The notes below the pieces were generated by a model. It was not told where the DNA came from, ran no database searches, and saw only the letters and a program-made list of their open reading frames with translations. Made by a program: the position numbers and the translations under genes. Shown here piece after piece: positions 25,082 to 31,625 of a stretch of DNA of 31,625 nt. Source of the stretch: Actinomycetes bacterium (GTDB lineage Bacteria; Actinomycetota; Actinomycetes; Propionibacteriales; Nocardioidaceae); assembly GCA_023417775.1 (NCBI GenBank), contig JAEZEJ010000048.1, positions 1-31,625 of the forward strand, in the 5' to 3' direction. Each line of letters starts with the position of its first letter. Position 1 is the stretch's first letter.

Positions 25082-25675
25082 TCAGGGGTGGATCTCGAGC
25101 AGGTCGGCGATCGTCTCGGCCACGGTGGTGCGGGTCGTGAGCGGGTCGAAGTCGAGGTCGAATGCGTAGTACTTCTGCATGAACGACTCGATCATCGAGA
25201 TCACGAGGGAGGCGCGGACCCTCGCCTCGTCCGCGGAGAACCGTTCCGCGCCGTGTGATCCGAGAAGGCCGTCGATATAGCGTCGGTGGTACTTCGCGTT
25301 CTGTTCGACCATGCGCTTGGTGCCGACCTCGGCTGCTGCTCGGTTGCGGGGGTGGTCGACCCTCCACCTTTCGAAGACGGCATCGACCCACTCTGCGACC
25401 GCAGGACGCGTCCATCGGGGCAAGTCGCCGAACTCGCGGTACATCTCGTCGGCTTCTTCTCGCATGAGCTGGATGATCTCCGCCAGAAGCGCGTCCTTGG
25501 TCTCGAAGTAGGAGTACACCGTGGCGCGCCCGGCGCCTGCCGCCCGTGCGATGTCATCGATCGACGTCGCGGCGAATCCTTGCGCGCCGATCAGCTCGGC
25601 AGCGCAGTTGAGCAGATGCTGCCGTGTCTGTTCCCGCTGGCGTTCGCGCAACGTGCGAGGGCGTACATCATCCAT
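25082..25675 (-). CDS. TetR/AcrR-family transcriptional regulator
   Basis: The 197-residue product has a clear TetR helix-turn-helix (ATSIDDIARAAGAGRATVYSYF) preceded by RERQREQTRQHLLNCAAEL, and a divergent ligand-binding domain ending in TVAETIADLLEIHP. Two starts are possible, GTG at 25681 or ATG at 25675. Neither has a recognisable ribosome site, so the mRNA may be leaderless. It lies convergent to the esterase and upstream of a same-strand SDR gene, and it probably controls the surrounding ketone-oxidation genes. The repeat array at 26829-26867 is a candidate binding region. Confidence 0.85.
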   Translation of the reverse strand: MDDVRPRTLRERQREQTRQHLLNCAAELIGAQGFAATSIDDIARAAGAGRATVYSYFETKDALLAEIIQLMREEADEMYREFGDLPRWTRPAVAEWVDAVFERWRVDHPRNRAAAEVGTKRMVEQNAKYHRRYIDGLLGSHGAERFSADEARVRASLVISMIESFMQKYYAFDLDFDPLTTRTTVAETIADLLEIHP

Positions 25676-25766
25676 ACGCACAGTCTAGGTCGCGGATGTG
25701 GTCGCGGCGACAGGCGGTGCGGGCGCGGCCGCGTGAAGGAGGGGAGGAGGGCCGGGCCGGCGTCCG

Positions 25767-26681
25767 TCAGATGGGGAGATCGAGGGTCTCGAACTCCCCG
25801 GCGACCTCGGGGCCGATCCGTCGTGCGAGCATCCCGACGTCTCCCCACATCGAGGGCGGGACCAGGAGGTCGCCGATCTCGGTGACCTCGTCGATATGCT
25901 CCGCCCAGACCTCGGGGCTCGCCTCGAGGCTGAGGTGGCCGTGGGTCTTGGCCTGGACAACACGGGCGACCACTCCTCCGCCAGCGGAGAACGCCATGCC
26001 GGTCACCGTCGCGGACTCGTGTGCAAGGTAGGCGACGAATCCGGCGATGTGCTCGGCGGCGAAGTGGCGCTCGAGGAAACCGCGCACGGCCGGGTCGGGC
26101 ATTCCGGCGGTCGAATTGGTCCACGCCGACGGGAGTACGACATTGGAGGCGATGCCGTCGGCCTGTCCATTGCGTGCCTGGACGCGGGTGAGCGCGATGA
26201 CCGCGGACTTGGCCGTCGCGTAGCCCGGCCGGCCGTTCGACCCCGATCCCCACGTCGCATTGGAGGCGGTGTTGATGATGCGACCCGCGCCTGCCTTCTG
26301 GAGCCAGGGCCACGCAGCCTCGGACATCTGGTGGGTGCCCTTGACGTGCACGCGCAGCATGGTGTCGAAGTCACCGCCCGCTCCGGCGTTGTTGATGAGC
26401 GCGTCGATCCTTCCGTGACGCTCCACGGTCTCGGCCACGATGCGTTGGGCATCCTCCGAGACGTCCCCGCCCACCGCGCTTGCGCTGCCTCCGGCCTCGG
26501 AGATCTGTCGAGCGACGATCTCCGCACCCGGTGGGGTGGACTCGCCGGACCAGTCCACACCGAGGTCGTTGAGGACCAGGGTCGTGCCGCGATCGGCGAG
26601 CAGCTCGGCATAGGCGGCCCCGAGGCCGTGGGGGGCCACGCCGGTGATGAGCACGACCTTGTCGTCGAATCTGATGTTCAT
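25767..26681 (-). CDS. Short-chain dehydrogenase, multifunctional-enzyme (MFE-2) type
   Basis: The 304-residue SDR has TGVAPHGLG in the nucleotide-binding loop, LNDLGVDWSGE after the second strand (typical of hydroxyacyl-CoA and related dehydrogenases), ALINNAGAGGD, an active-site serine in NTASNATWGS and YATAKSAV. AGGAG lies 8 nt before its ATG. It is divergent from the Baeyer-Villiger monooxygenase gene and would fit either oxidation of an alcohol to the ketone substrate or oxidation of a later hydroxyacyl intermediate. The substrate is unknown. Confidence 0.85.
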   Translation of the reverse strand: MNIRFDDKVVLITGVAPHGLGAAYAELLADRGTTLVLNDLGVDWSGESTPPGAEIVARQISEAGGSASAVGGDVSEDAQRIVAETVERHGRIDALINNAGAGGDFDTMLRVHVKGTHQMSEAAWPWLQKAGAGRIINTASNATWGSGSNGRPGYATAKSAVIALTRVQARNGQADGIASNVVLPSAWTNSTAGMPDPAVRGFLERHFAAEHIAGFVAYLAHESATVTGMAFSAGGGVVARVVQAKTHGHLSLEASPEVWAEHIDEVTEIGDLLVPPSMWGDVGMLARRIGPEVAGEFETLDLPI

Positions 26682-26828
26682 GGTGGGTCTCCTCAGGATG
26701 GTGAGTCGGTGTCGCGTCGTGGGCGTGTCTCCCGCCCGGGCTGTCCGTCTTCGCTGGCTGAACGGCCGCGCGGTGCGGCGAGATGGTGGCGCGCACTACA
26801 TATACGTGATGCCTGTCCTAAAGATCAA

Positions 26829-26867
26829 GAGTCTAGTCGAAAGACTCACTAGATAGACTCATAGTCT
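26829..26867. promoter_or_regulatory. Dense repeat array, candidate operator for the divergent SDR/monooxygenase genes
   Basis: Within 39 bp three inverted repeats nest or adjoin: GAGTCT (26829-26834) with AGACTC (26842-26847); TCTAGT (26832-26837) with ACTAGA (26848-26853); and AGACT (26855-26859) with AGTCT (26863-26867). AGACTCA is also directly repeated 13 bp apart (26842 and 26855). The rest of the 293-bp region (26682-26974) shows no gene; a TTGACC at 26889-26894 may be part of the rightward promoter. A TetR-type regulator, possibly the one at 25082-25675, would fit. Confidence 0.6.
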
Positions 26868-26974
26868 CGAATGAGATCAGAGAGCCTATTGACCATACGA
26901 TTCATCTGACTTACGGTGACGGCACGTGCAAGTCGCCGGGTTCCTTACGCAGACCGGCGGCGGGAAGGACAATC

Positions 26975-28822
26975 GTGAGGCTCTATCACCGTCTGAAGGA
27001 CGACATCGACTTCGGCTTCGATCCCGACGCCCTGGAGGAGAGGTATCGGGCCGAACGCGACAAGCGGCTCCGCACGGACTACGACGAGCAGTTCGTGTCG
27101 GTAGATCTGGACTCGCGGTCCGAGCACCTCGTCGACGATCCCTATACGCCGATGGAGAAGCGCGACCCGGTCGATGAGGAGGTCGAGTTCCTCGTGGTGG
27201 GCGGGGGTTGGGTTGGTCTGATGACCGCCGCACGTCTCAAGGAGGCCGGTCACGAGGACCTGCGCATCATCGAGGGAGCCGGTGACTTCGGCGGCGTGTG
27301 GTACTGGAACCGCTACCCGGGCGCGCAGTGCGACGTCCAATCCTATGTTTACCTGCCGCTGCTGGAGGAGACGGGCTACATGCCGAAGGAGCGGTATGCC
27401 CACGCTCCGGAGATCTTCGAGCACGCCCAGCGGATCGGGCGGCACTTCGGCCTCTACGAGAACACGGTCTTCCACACGTGGATCAAGAAGATGCGCTGGG
27501 ACGAGGACGTCGCGCGTTGGATCGTTCACACCAACCGCGGCGACGTCTACCGCGCGCGCTACGTCTCTGTCAGCACGGGATCGGCGTCCCGGCCGAAGCT
27601 GCCCGGCATTCCCGGGATCGACACGTTCGAGGGAAAGATCTTCCACACGAGCCGCTGGGACTTCGAGTACACCGGGGGCGATGCGACGGGTGGGCTCACC
27701 GGGCTCGAGGGAAAGCGGGTCGGCGTCATCGGCACCGGAGCGACGGGCGTCCAGGTCATCCCCCACGTGGCCGCGTGGGCCGACGAGACCTTCGTCTTTC
27801 AGCGCACCCCGTCCCCCGTGGGGCCGCGCGGCAACGCCCCCACGGACCCGGAGTGGGTGAAGGGTCTGGAGCCAGGCTGGCAGGCGGCCCTGCTCCGGGA
27901 GTTCGACCGCGTCGCGGCCGGTGGCATCGCCGAGTCCCCGGTCCTGAAGACAGAGTCGATGTTGAACGTGCGGGTCATCACGTCTGGCTTGCTCGAGCAC
28001 CTCGAGAAGGCGGAGCTCACGGACTACGACGACACAGAGGTTGCCGAGCTCGCGGGCCACATGACGATGGATGCCCTGCGTAAGCGGGTCGACGAGGAGG
28101 TGACGCGACCAGAACACGCTGCCCTTCTCAAGCCGTGGTACGGGTTCAGGTGCAAGCGGCCCACGTCGAGCGACGACTATCTTGCCGCGTTCAACAGGCC
28201 GAACGTGACGCTCGTCGACGTCAGCGCCTCCAAGGGCGTGGAGGCGATCACGCCCCGCGGTGTCGTCGCCAACGGGGTCGAGCAAGAGCTCGACTGCCTG
28301 ATCTTGGCGAGCGGCTTCGAGATCACCAGCGACTTCGACCGCCGGGTCGGGATCCCGATCTTCGGTCTCGAGGGCCGGTCACTGTACGACCACTGGCGCG
28401 ACGGCATGCGCACGATGCACGGCATCATGGCTCACGGGTTCCCCAATCTGTTCGTGCTGGGGGGCCTCTTCACGCAGTCGCTGAGCCCGAACTACAACAC
28501 GCCCGTCGACAGTCAGGCCCGCCACGTGGTGCACGTCGTCGACTCGCTGGCGGCGCGCGGCGCACGGGCTGCACAACCGTCGCGGAGCGGCGAGGCCGAG
28601 TTCATCGCGGATCAGCTCGAGGGTGAGCCGAGCCCCTTCGCGATCATGTTCGGCGGGAGCCCCGAGACCTGCACGCCCGGCTACTACACCCAGGAGGGCA
28701 AGCCGGTGGCTGAACGGCGCCAGATCCGCCTCGAGGGCTACCAGCGCGGTGGTGAATCCTACTGGACGCTGATGGAGGCGTGGCGTGGCGCCGGGGACCT
28801 GGCCGGCCTCGAGGTGAGATGA
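26975..28822 (+). CDS. Type I Baeyer-Villiger monooxygenase
   Basis: The 615-residue flavoprotein has both dinucleotide-binding loops, GGGWVG (76-81, FAD) and GTGATG (253-258, NADPH), with the Baeyer-Villiger fingerprint between them: Phe218-x-Gly220-xxx-His224-xxx-Trp228-Asp229. A long N-terminal extension of about 70 residues and the total length suit the cyclopentadecanone/steroid monooxygenase branch rather than the shorter cyclohexanone type. It would insert oxygen next to a ketone using NADPH and O2. GTG at 26975 is preceded by GGGAAGGA. An esterase and dehydrogenases lie around it. Steroid or terpenoid ketones are plausible substrates given the neighbourhood, but nothing in the sequence proves this. 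Confidence 0.9.
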   Translation: MRLYHRLKDDIDFGFDPDALEERYRAERDKRLRTDYDEQFVSVDLDSRSEHLVDDPYTPMEKRDPVDEEVEFLVVGGGWVGLMTAARLKEAGHEDLRIIEGAGDFGGVWYWNRYPGAQCDVQSYVYLPLLEETGYMPKERYAHAPEIFEHAQRIGRHFGLYENTVFHTWIKKMRWDEDVARWIVHTNRGDVYRARYVSVSTGSASRPKLPGIPGIDTFEGKIFHTSRWDFEYTGGDATGGLTGLEGKRVGVIGTGATGVQVIPHVAAWADETFVFQRTPSPVGPRGNAPTDPEWVKGLEPGWQAALLREFDRVAAGGIAESPVLKTESMLNVRVITSGLLEHLEKAELTDYDDTEVAELAGHMTMDALRKRVDEEVTRPEHAALLKPWYGFRCKRPTSSDDYLAAFNRPNVTLVDVSASKGVEAITPRGVVANGVEQELDCLILASGFEITSDFDRRVGIPIFGLEGRSLYDHWRDGMRTMHGIMAHGFPNLFVLGGLFTQSLSPNYNTPVDSQARHVVHVVDSLAARGARAAQPSRSGEAEFIADQLEGEPSPFAIMFGGSPETCTPGYYTQEGKPVAERRQIRLEGYQRGGESYWTLMEAWRGAGDLAGLEVR

Positions 28823-28863
28823 CTCGGAGGCTTCCCTCGCCGCCTGCCCGTCCGCGCGTCGCC

Positions 28864-29904
28864 TCAGGTCCTTCCCGGATGGACCACGATCTTGACGTGC
28901 CGCTCGGGGTCGCGGAGGTCCTCGAAGGCTTGCGCCACTCCGTGCAGGTCGACGTGAGCGGTGATGAAGAGGTCGGGGTCGATACGACCTTCCGCGAGTC
29001 GGCGGAGGGTGATGCCGTAGGAGTCCTCGACCGGACCGCCGCCGAAGTTGATGATCAGCTGGCGCCACTGGGCGATGACAGGGACGAAGGTTTCCTCGGT
29101 GAATGGAGAGGCGACGACCTGGATGTACGAGCCCTGCGGCAGGGTGCGGGTCAGCTCCTCGATCACGCCCTGACGGCCACTGCACTCGTACACGACCACT
29201 CGTGCGGTCGAGCCAGGGTCGAGCGCGGCGACGGGACCGCCGTCCGTCGGTGGCTCCACCACGCGGTGAGCTCCCAGTGCGGTCGCGATCTGACGTCGCC
29301 GGGGAGATGGCTCCACCACGGTGATGTCGTCGCATCCACGCTCACGCAGTGCTATGACGACGCCCAGGCCGATCGTCCCCGCGCCTATGACCAGGCCTCG
29401 GTCGTCGGTGCCGAAGCCGGATCGCTGCACATGGGTCTCGCCGACGTGCAGCGGCTCGGCCAGCGAGGCGGTGTCGAAAGACATGCCGTCCGGGATCATG
29501 CGTGCCGACTCGGCGTTGATGACGACCAGCTCGCCGAATCCGCCCGGATAGGAGTTGGAGTAGCCGATGATCGACCGTTCGCCTGTCACCTGGTCGGTCA
29601 CGATCCCCAGCCCGGTCACCCGGTCTCCCTCGGAGAAGCTCGTCACGTCGGGAGCCACGGCATCCACGACGCCGGCGAACTCGTGTCCCGGGACGACGTA
29701 GTCGTCCGCGTCGAAGTCCGAGGAGGCGTGTCGCCCCAGGCGCGACACGCGGACGAACTGGTCCACGTCCTTGCGCAGGCTCAGGTCGCTGCCGCAGATG
29801 CCACAGGCCTCGATACGCACTCGGATCTGCCCGGGGCCCAGATCGGGCGGTGCGGGAATGTCGCGAACTTCGATGTCCCCGTGCAGGACGGTCGCTGCCT
29901 TCAT
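28864..29904 (-). CDS. Medium-chain (zinc-type) alcohol dehydrogenase lacking the structural zinc lobe
   Basis: The 346-residue product belongs to the medium-chain dehydrogenase family: catalytic-zinc cysteine in EACGICGSDL, PGHEFAGVV, and the nucleotide loop VIGAGTIGLG. The usual four-cysteine structural zinc loop is absent; that region reads LGIVTDQVTGERSIIGYSNS. Two ATGs are possible: AAGGAG is 9 nt from 29904 and only 3 nt from 29910, so 29904 is preferred. It is convergent with the monooxygenase and divergent from the MaoC-like gene. It could oxidise a secondary alcohol to the ketone substrate or the alcohol released by the esterase. Confidence 0.85.
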   Translation of the reverse strand: MKAATVLHGDIEVRDIPAPPDLGPGQIRVRIEACGICGSDLSLRKDVDQFVRVSRLGRHASSDFDADDYVVPGHEFAGVVDAVAPDVTSFSEGDRVTGLGIVTDQVTGERSIIGYSNSYPGGFGELVVINAESARMIPDGMSFDTASLAEPLHVGETHVQRSGFGTDDRGLVIGAGTIGLGVVIALRERGCDDITVVEPSPRRRQIATALGAHRVVEPPTDGGPVAALDPGSTARVVVYECSGRQGVIEELTRTLPQGSYIQVVASPFTEETFVPVIAQWRQLIINFGGGPVEDSYGITLRRLAEGRIDPDLFITAHVDLHGVAQAFEDLRDPERHVKIVVHPGRT

Positions 29905-30020
29905 GGTCATAGGCTCCTTGTGTGTCGACGGTGAGTGGTGTGGGTTCGGTTCGTGGCGTCAGGCCGTGGACCTAGGATGAGCCAGGCCGAGTGGGAGTGT
30001 CGGCTCGTGAGGAGGACGTC

Positions 30021-30473
30021 ATGGACGGCGACGCGTGGTTCTTCGAGGACTTCGAGCCCGGACAGCGGTGGACGACGCAGTACCGCACCATCACCGAGAG
30101 CGATCTGGTGGCGTTCGCTGGGTGGAGCTGGGACACCAACCCGGTGCACACCGACGCCGTGGCCTCCGCGGAGGGGCGATTCGGCGAACGCATCGCGCAC
30201 GGACTGCTGGGGATGTCGGTGGCCATGGGACTCGTGTCCCGCCTCGGCGTCTTCGAGCGATGCTCGGTCGCTCTCCTGGGAGCCGACGAGTGGCGCTTCG
30301 TCGCTCCGATCCGCATCGCGGACAGCGTCAAGTGCGAATTGGAGATCGTCGAGACACGTCTGACCAGCCGTGGCGATGCAGGAGTGCTCGTCCGCAGACT
30401 GGTGCTGTCCAACCAAGAGGATGTGGTGGTCCAACAGGGCTTCATCAACCTGCTCGCCTCGCTCCGCCCCTGA
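30021..30473 (+). CDS. MaoC-like (R)-hydratase/dehydratase
   Basis: The 150-residue single hot-dog protein has the hydratase-2 signature in GWSWDTNPVHTDAVASAEG with the catalytic pair Asp38 and His43, and FGERIAHGLLGMSVAMG after it. Such enzymes add water to or remove it from 2-enoyl-CoA thioesters. A longer form from 29991 is possible, but GAGGAGG 5-7 nt before the ATG at 30021 marks this start. It could act on enoyl-CoA intermediates after ring or chain opening. It converges on the E1-beta-like gene with a 120-bp gap. Confidence 0.85.
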   Translation: MDGDAWFFEDFEPGQRWTTQYRTITESDLVAFAGWSWDTNPVHTDAVASAEGRFGERIAHGLLGMSVAMGLVSRLGVFERCSVALLGADEWRFVAPIRIADSVKCELEIVETRLTSRGDAGVLVRRLVLSNQEDVVVQQGFINLLASLRP

Positions 30474-30593
30474 CGCCGGCGGCTGTTCGGCCGTGACCTC
30501 GGCGGTAGGTGGAAGGCAGGTGGATCACCGCGGCCTCGGTGAAGGCCGGCAGGCGGCGGTCGCCGGGGCCACGGTCATCGTCCTGGGGAGGCG

Positions 30594-31625
30594 TCAGGTT
30601 GGTGTTGTGCCGGTGACCAGGGTGGTGGCTTGTGTGGTGATGTCGTTGGTGGTGGGGCGCATGAGGGCTTCGAGGCGGATGGTTTGTGGGGCGGGGACGT
30701 CGGGGGCGCAGAGTTGGGCGATGGGGGCCTTGAGGGTGGAGAAGTGTTCGTCGTAGATGCGGGTGGCGATCTCTGAGGCGGGTCCGGCGGTGCGGGCGGC
30801 CTCGTTGACGATCAGCACGCGGCCGGTCTTGGCCACTGATTCGAAGACGGTGGGGTAGTCCAGTGGGACCAGGGACTTCAGGTCGATCACCTCTGCTGAG
30901 ATCCCCGACTCGCTGAGGATCTTGGCCGCTTCCACCGAGGTGCCGCGCAGGTGGCCGTAGGTCACGATGGTCACGTCGGTGCCCGGGGTGACGACCTCGG
31001 CCTGGCCGAGGGGGACGATGAAGTCCGGGCTCAGTGGCACCTCCCCGCGTCCGAAGTTCAACGACCGGACCTCGTGGAACAGCACCGGGTTCTGGTCACG
31101 GATCGCCGCCTTCAGCAGCCCTTTGGCGTCCCGGGGCGTGCCGGGCACCACGACCTTGAGGCCGGGCATGTGCATGCCCAGCACCTCATAGCTGTTGGAG
31201 TGCTCCGGGCCCGCGGCGTGGGAGTGGCCCCCTGGCATGCGAAGGACGGCGGGCAGCTCGAACTTGCCGCCATGCATGTAGCGCCACTTGCCCAGCTTGT
31301 TGTAGATCTCGTCTCCAGCGATGAGGGAGAATCCCGCGAAGCCCATCTGTACCACCGGGCGGCCGCCGACCATCGCGGCTCCGGCGGCCGAGCCGGCCAT
31401 GAACGCTTCGGTGATGCCGGTGTTACGGACCCGCTTGGGACCGAACTCCTCCAGCAGCGACATCGTGCCCTGCTTGCCGAAGAACCCGCCACGGCCCACA
31501 CCCTGGCCCAAGGTGAAGACCGTGGGATCGCGGCGCATCTCCTCACGCAGGGCGAGCTCGATCGCCTCCGCATAGCGCATCCGCTGCGTCTGACCCTCAT
31601 CCACAACCTGATCGGCAGCCCTCGT
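30594..31625 (-). CDS. Thiamine-diphosphate 2-oxoacid/acetoin dehydrogenase E1 beta subunit, start uncertain
   Basis: At least 336 residues match the E1 beta (transketolase pyrimidine-binding plus C-terminal) family: YAEAIELALREEMRRDPTVF, NTGITEAFMAGSAAGAAMVG, GHSHAAGPEHSNSYEVLG and IDLKSLVPLDYPTVFESV. Candidate starts are GTG at 31604 and ATG at 31580; the frame remains open to the window edge, so the true start may lie outside. The E1 alpha gene is expected just upstream, beyond the right edge. It would act in oxidative decarboxylation of a 2-oxoacid or acetoin cleavage, with E2 and E3 not seen here. No direct link to the neighbouring monooxygenase block is visible. Confidence 0.85.
   Translation of the reverse strand, partial: TRAADQVVDEGQTQRMRYAEAIELALREEMRRDPTVFTLGQGVGRGGFFGKQGTMSLLEEFGPKRVRNTGITEAFMAGSAAGAAMVGGRPVVQMGFAGFSLIAGDEIYNKLGKWRYMHGGKFELPAVLRMPGGHSHAAGPEHSNSYEVLGMHMPGLKVVVPGTPRDAKGLLKAAIRDQNPVLFHEVRSLNFGRGEVPLSPDFIVPLGQAEVVTPGTDVTIVTYGHLRGTSVEAAKILSESGISAEVIDLKSLVPLDYPTVFESVAKTGRVLIVNEAARTAGPASEIATRIYDEHFSTLKAPIAQLCAPDVPAPQTIRLEALMRPTTNDITTQATTLVTGTTPT

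Noticed and set aside
26945..28285. Minus-strand open frame antisense to the monooxygenase
   Set aside because: No motifs, and the plus strand has the complete Baeyer-Villiger fingerprint.
30474..30593. Terminator between the MaoC-like gene and the E1-beta-like gene
   Set aside because: Several short GC-rich inverted segments occur but none forms a clear uninterrupted stem.

Overview
The window comes from a high-GC Gram-positive bacterium. Gene starts are often GTG, genes are packed with 1-4 nt stop/start overlaps, and the proteins match mycobacterial and rhodococcal catabolic families. The clearest marker is a near-complete KstR2 regulon, the genes that degrade the last two steroid rings (HIP pathway). 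This points to a steroid-degrading actinobacterium of the Rhodococcus/Gordonia/Dietzia/Mycobacterium type or a relative; the genus cannot be fixed from sequence alone. No rRNA, tRNA, CRISPR array, integrase or intact insertion sequence was seen.

Layout. (1) 1-590 holds no intact gene but has coding-looking minus-strand stretches that switch frame, probably a decayed gene. (2) 650-8430 (+) is a seven-gene operon behind a good sigma-70-type promoter: AtuA-like protein split into two ORFs, a phosphate acyltransferase-like protein, a two-subunit biotin-dependent acyl-CoA carboxylase, an enoyl-CoA hydratase and a DinB/TIGR03084-like protein. It looks like a carboxylation route for a branched enoyl-CoA (terpenoid or methylcrotonyl type), and its exact pathway is not one I recognise. 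(3) 8497-12591 (-) is fadE33-fadE32-fadE31 behind an unusual crotonase gene. (4) 12670-15262 (+) is fadE30-ipdF-kstR2. (5) 15329-18824 (-) is echA20-ipdA-ipdB-ipdC. (6) 18906-20581 (+) is two SDR genes like Rv3549c and Rv3548c. A perfect KstR2 operator lies between blocks 3 and 4 and a one-mismatch operator lies between blocks 5 and 6. A long bidirectional hairpin separates kstR2 and ipdC.

(7) 20582-22454 is about 1.9 kb of decayed DNA with remnants of an HxlR regulator and of two DHA2-type drug exporters. (8) 22455-30473 looks like a ketone-degradation block: MFS exporter, HSL-family esterase, TetR regulator, SDR, Baeyer-Villiger monooxygenase, zinc-type alcohol dehydrogenase and a MaoC-like hydratase. 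Dehydrogenases could make a ketone, the monooxygenase an ester or lactone, and the esterase would open it. A dense inverted/direct repeat array lies in the SDR/monooxygenase divergent region. (9) 30594 to the right edge is a thiamine-diphosphate dehydrogenase E1-beta-like gene.

In blocks 3-6 the genes cooperate in taking HIP-CoA through beta-oxidation of its propionate arm, hydrolytic opening of ring D (EchA20) and ring C (IpdAB), and oxidation of the open-chain product. The HIP-CoA ligase (fadD3) and terminal thiolase (fadA6) that normally accompany them are not in this window, and a crotonase with a non-standard active site occupies the fadD3 position.
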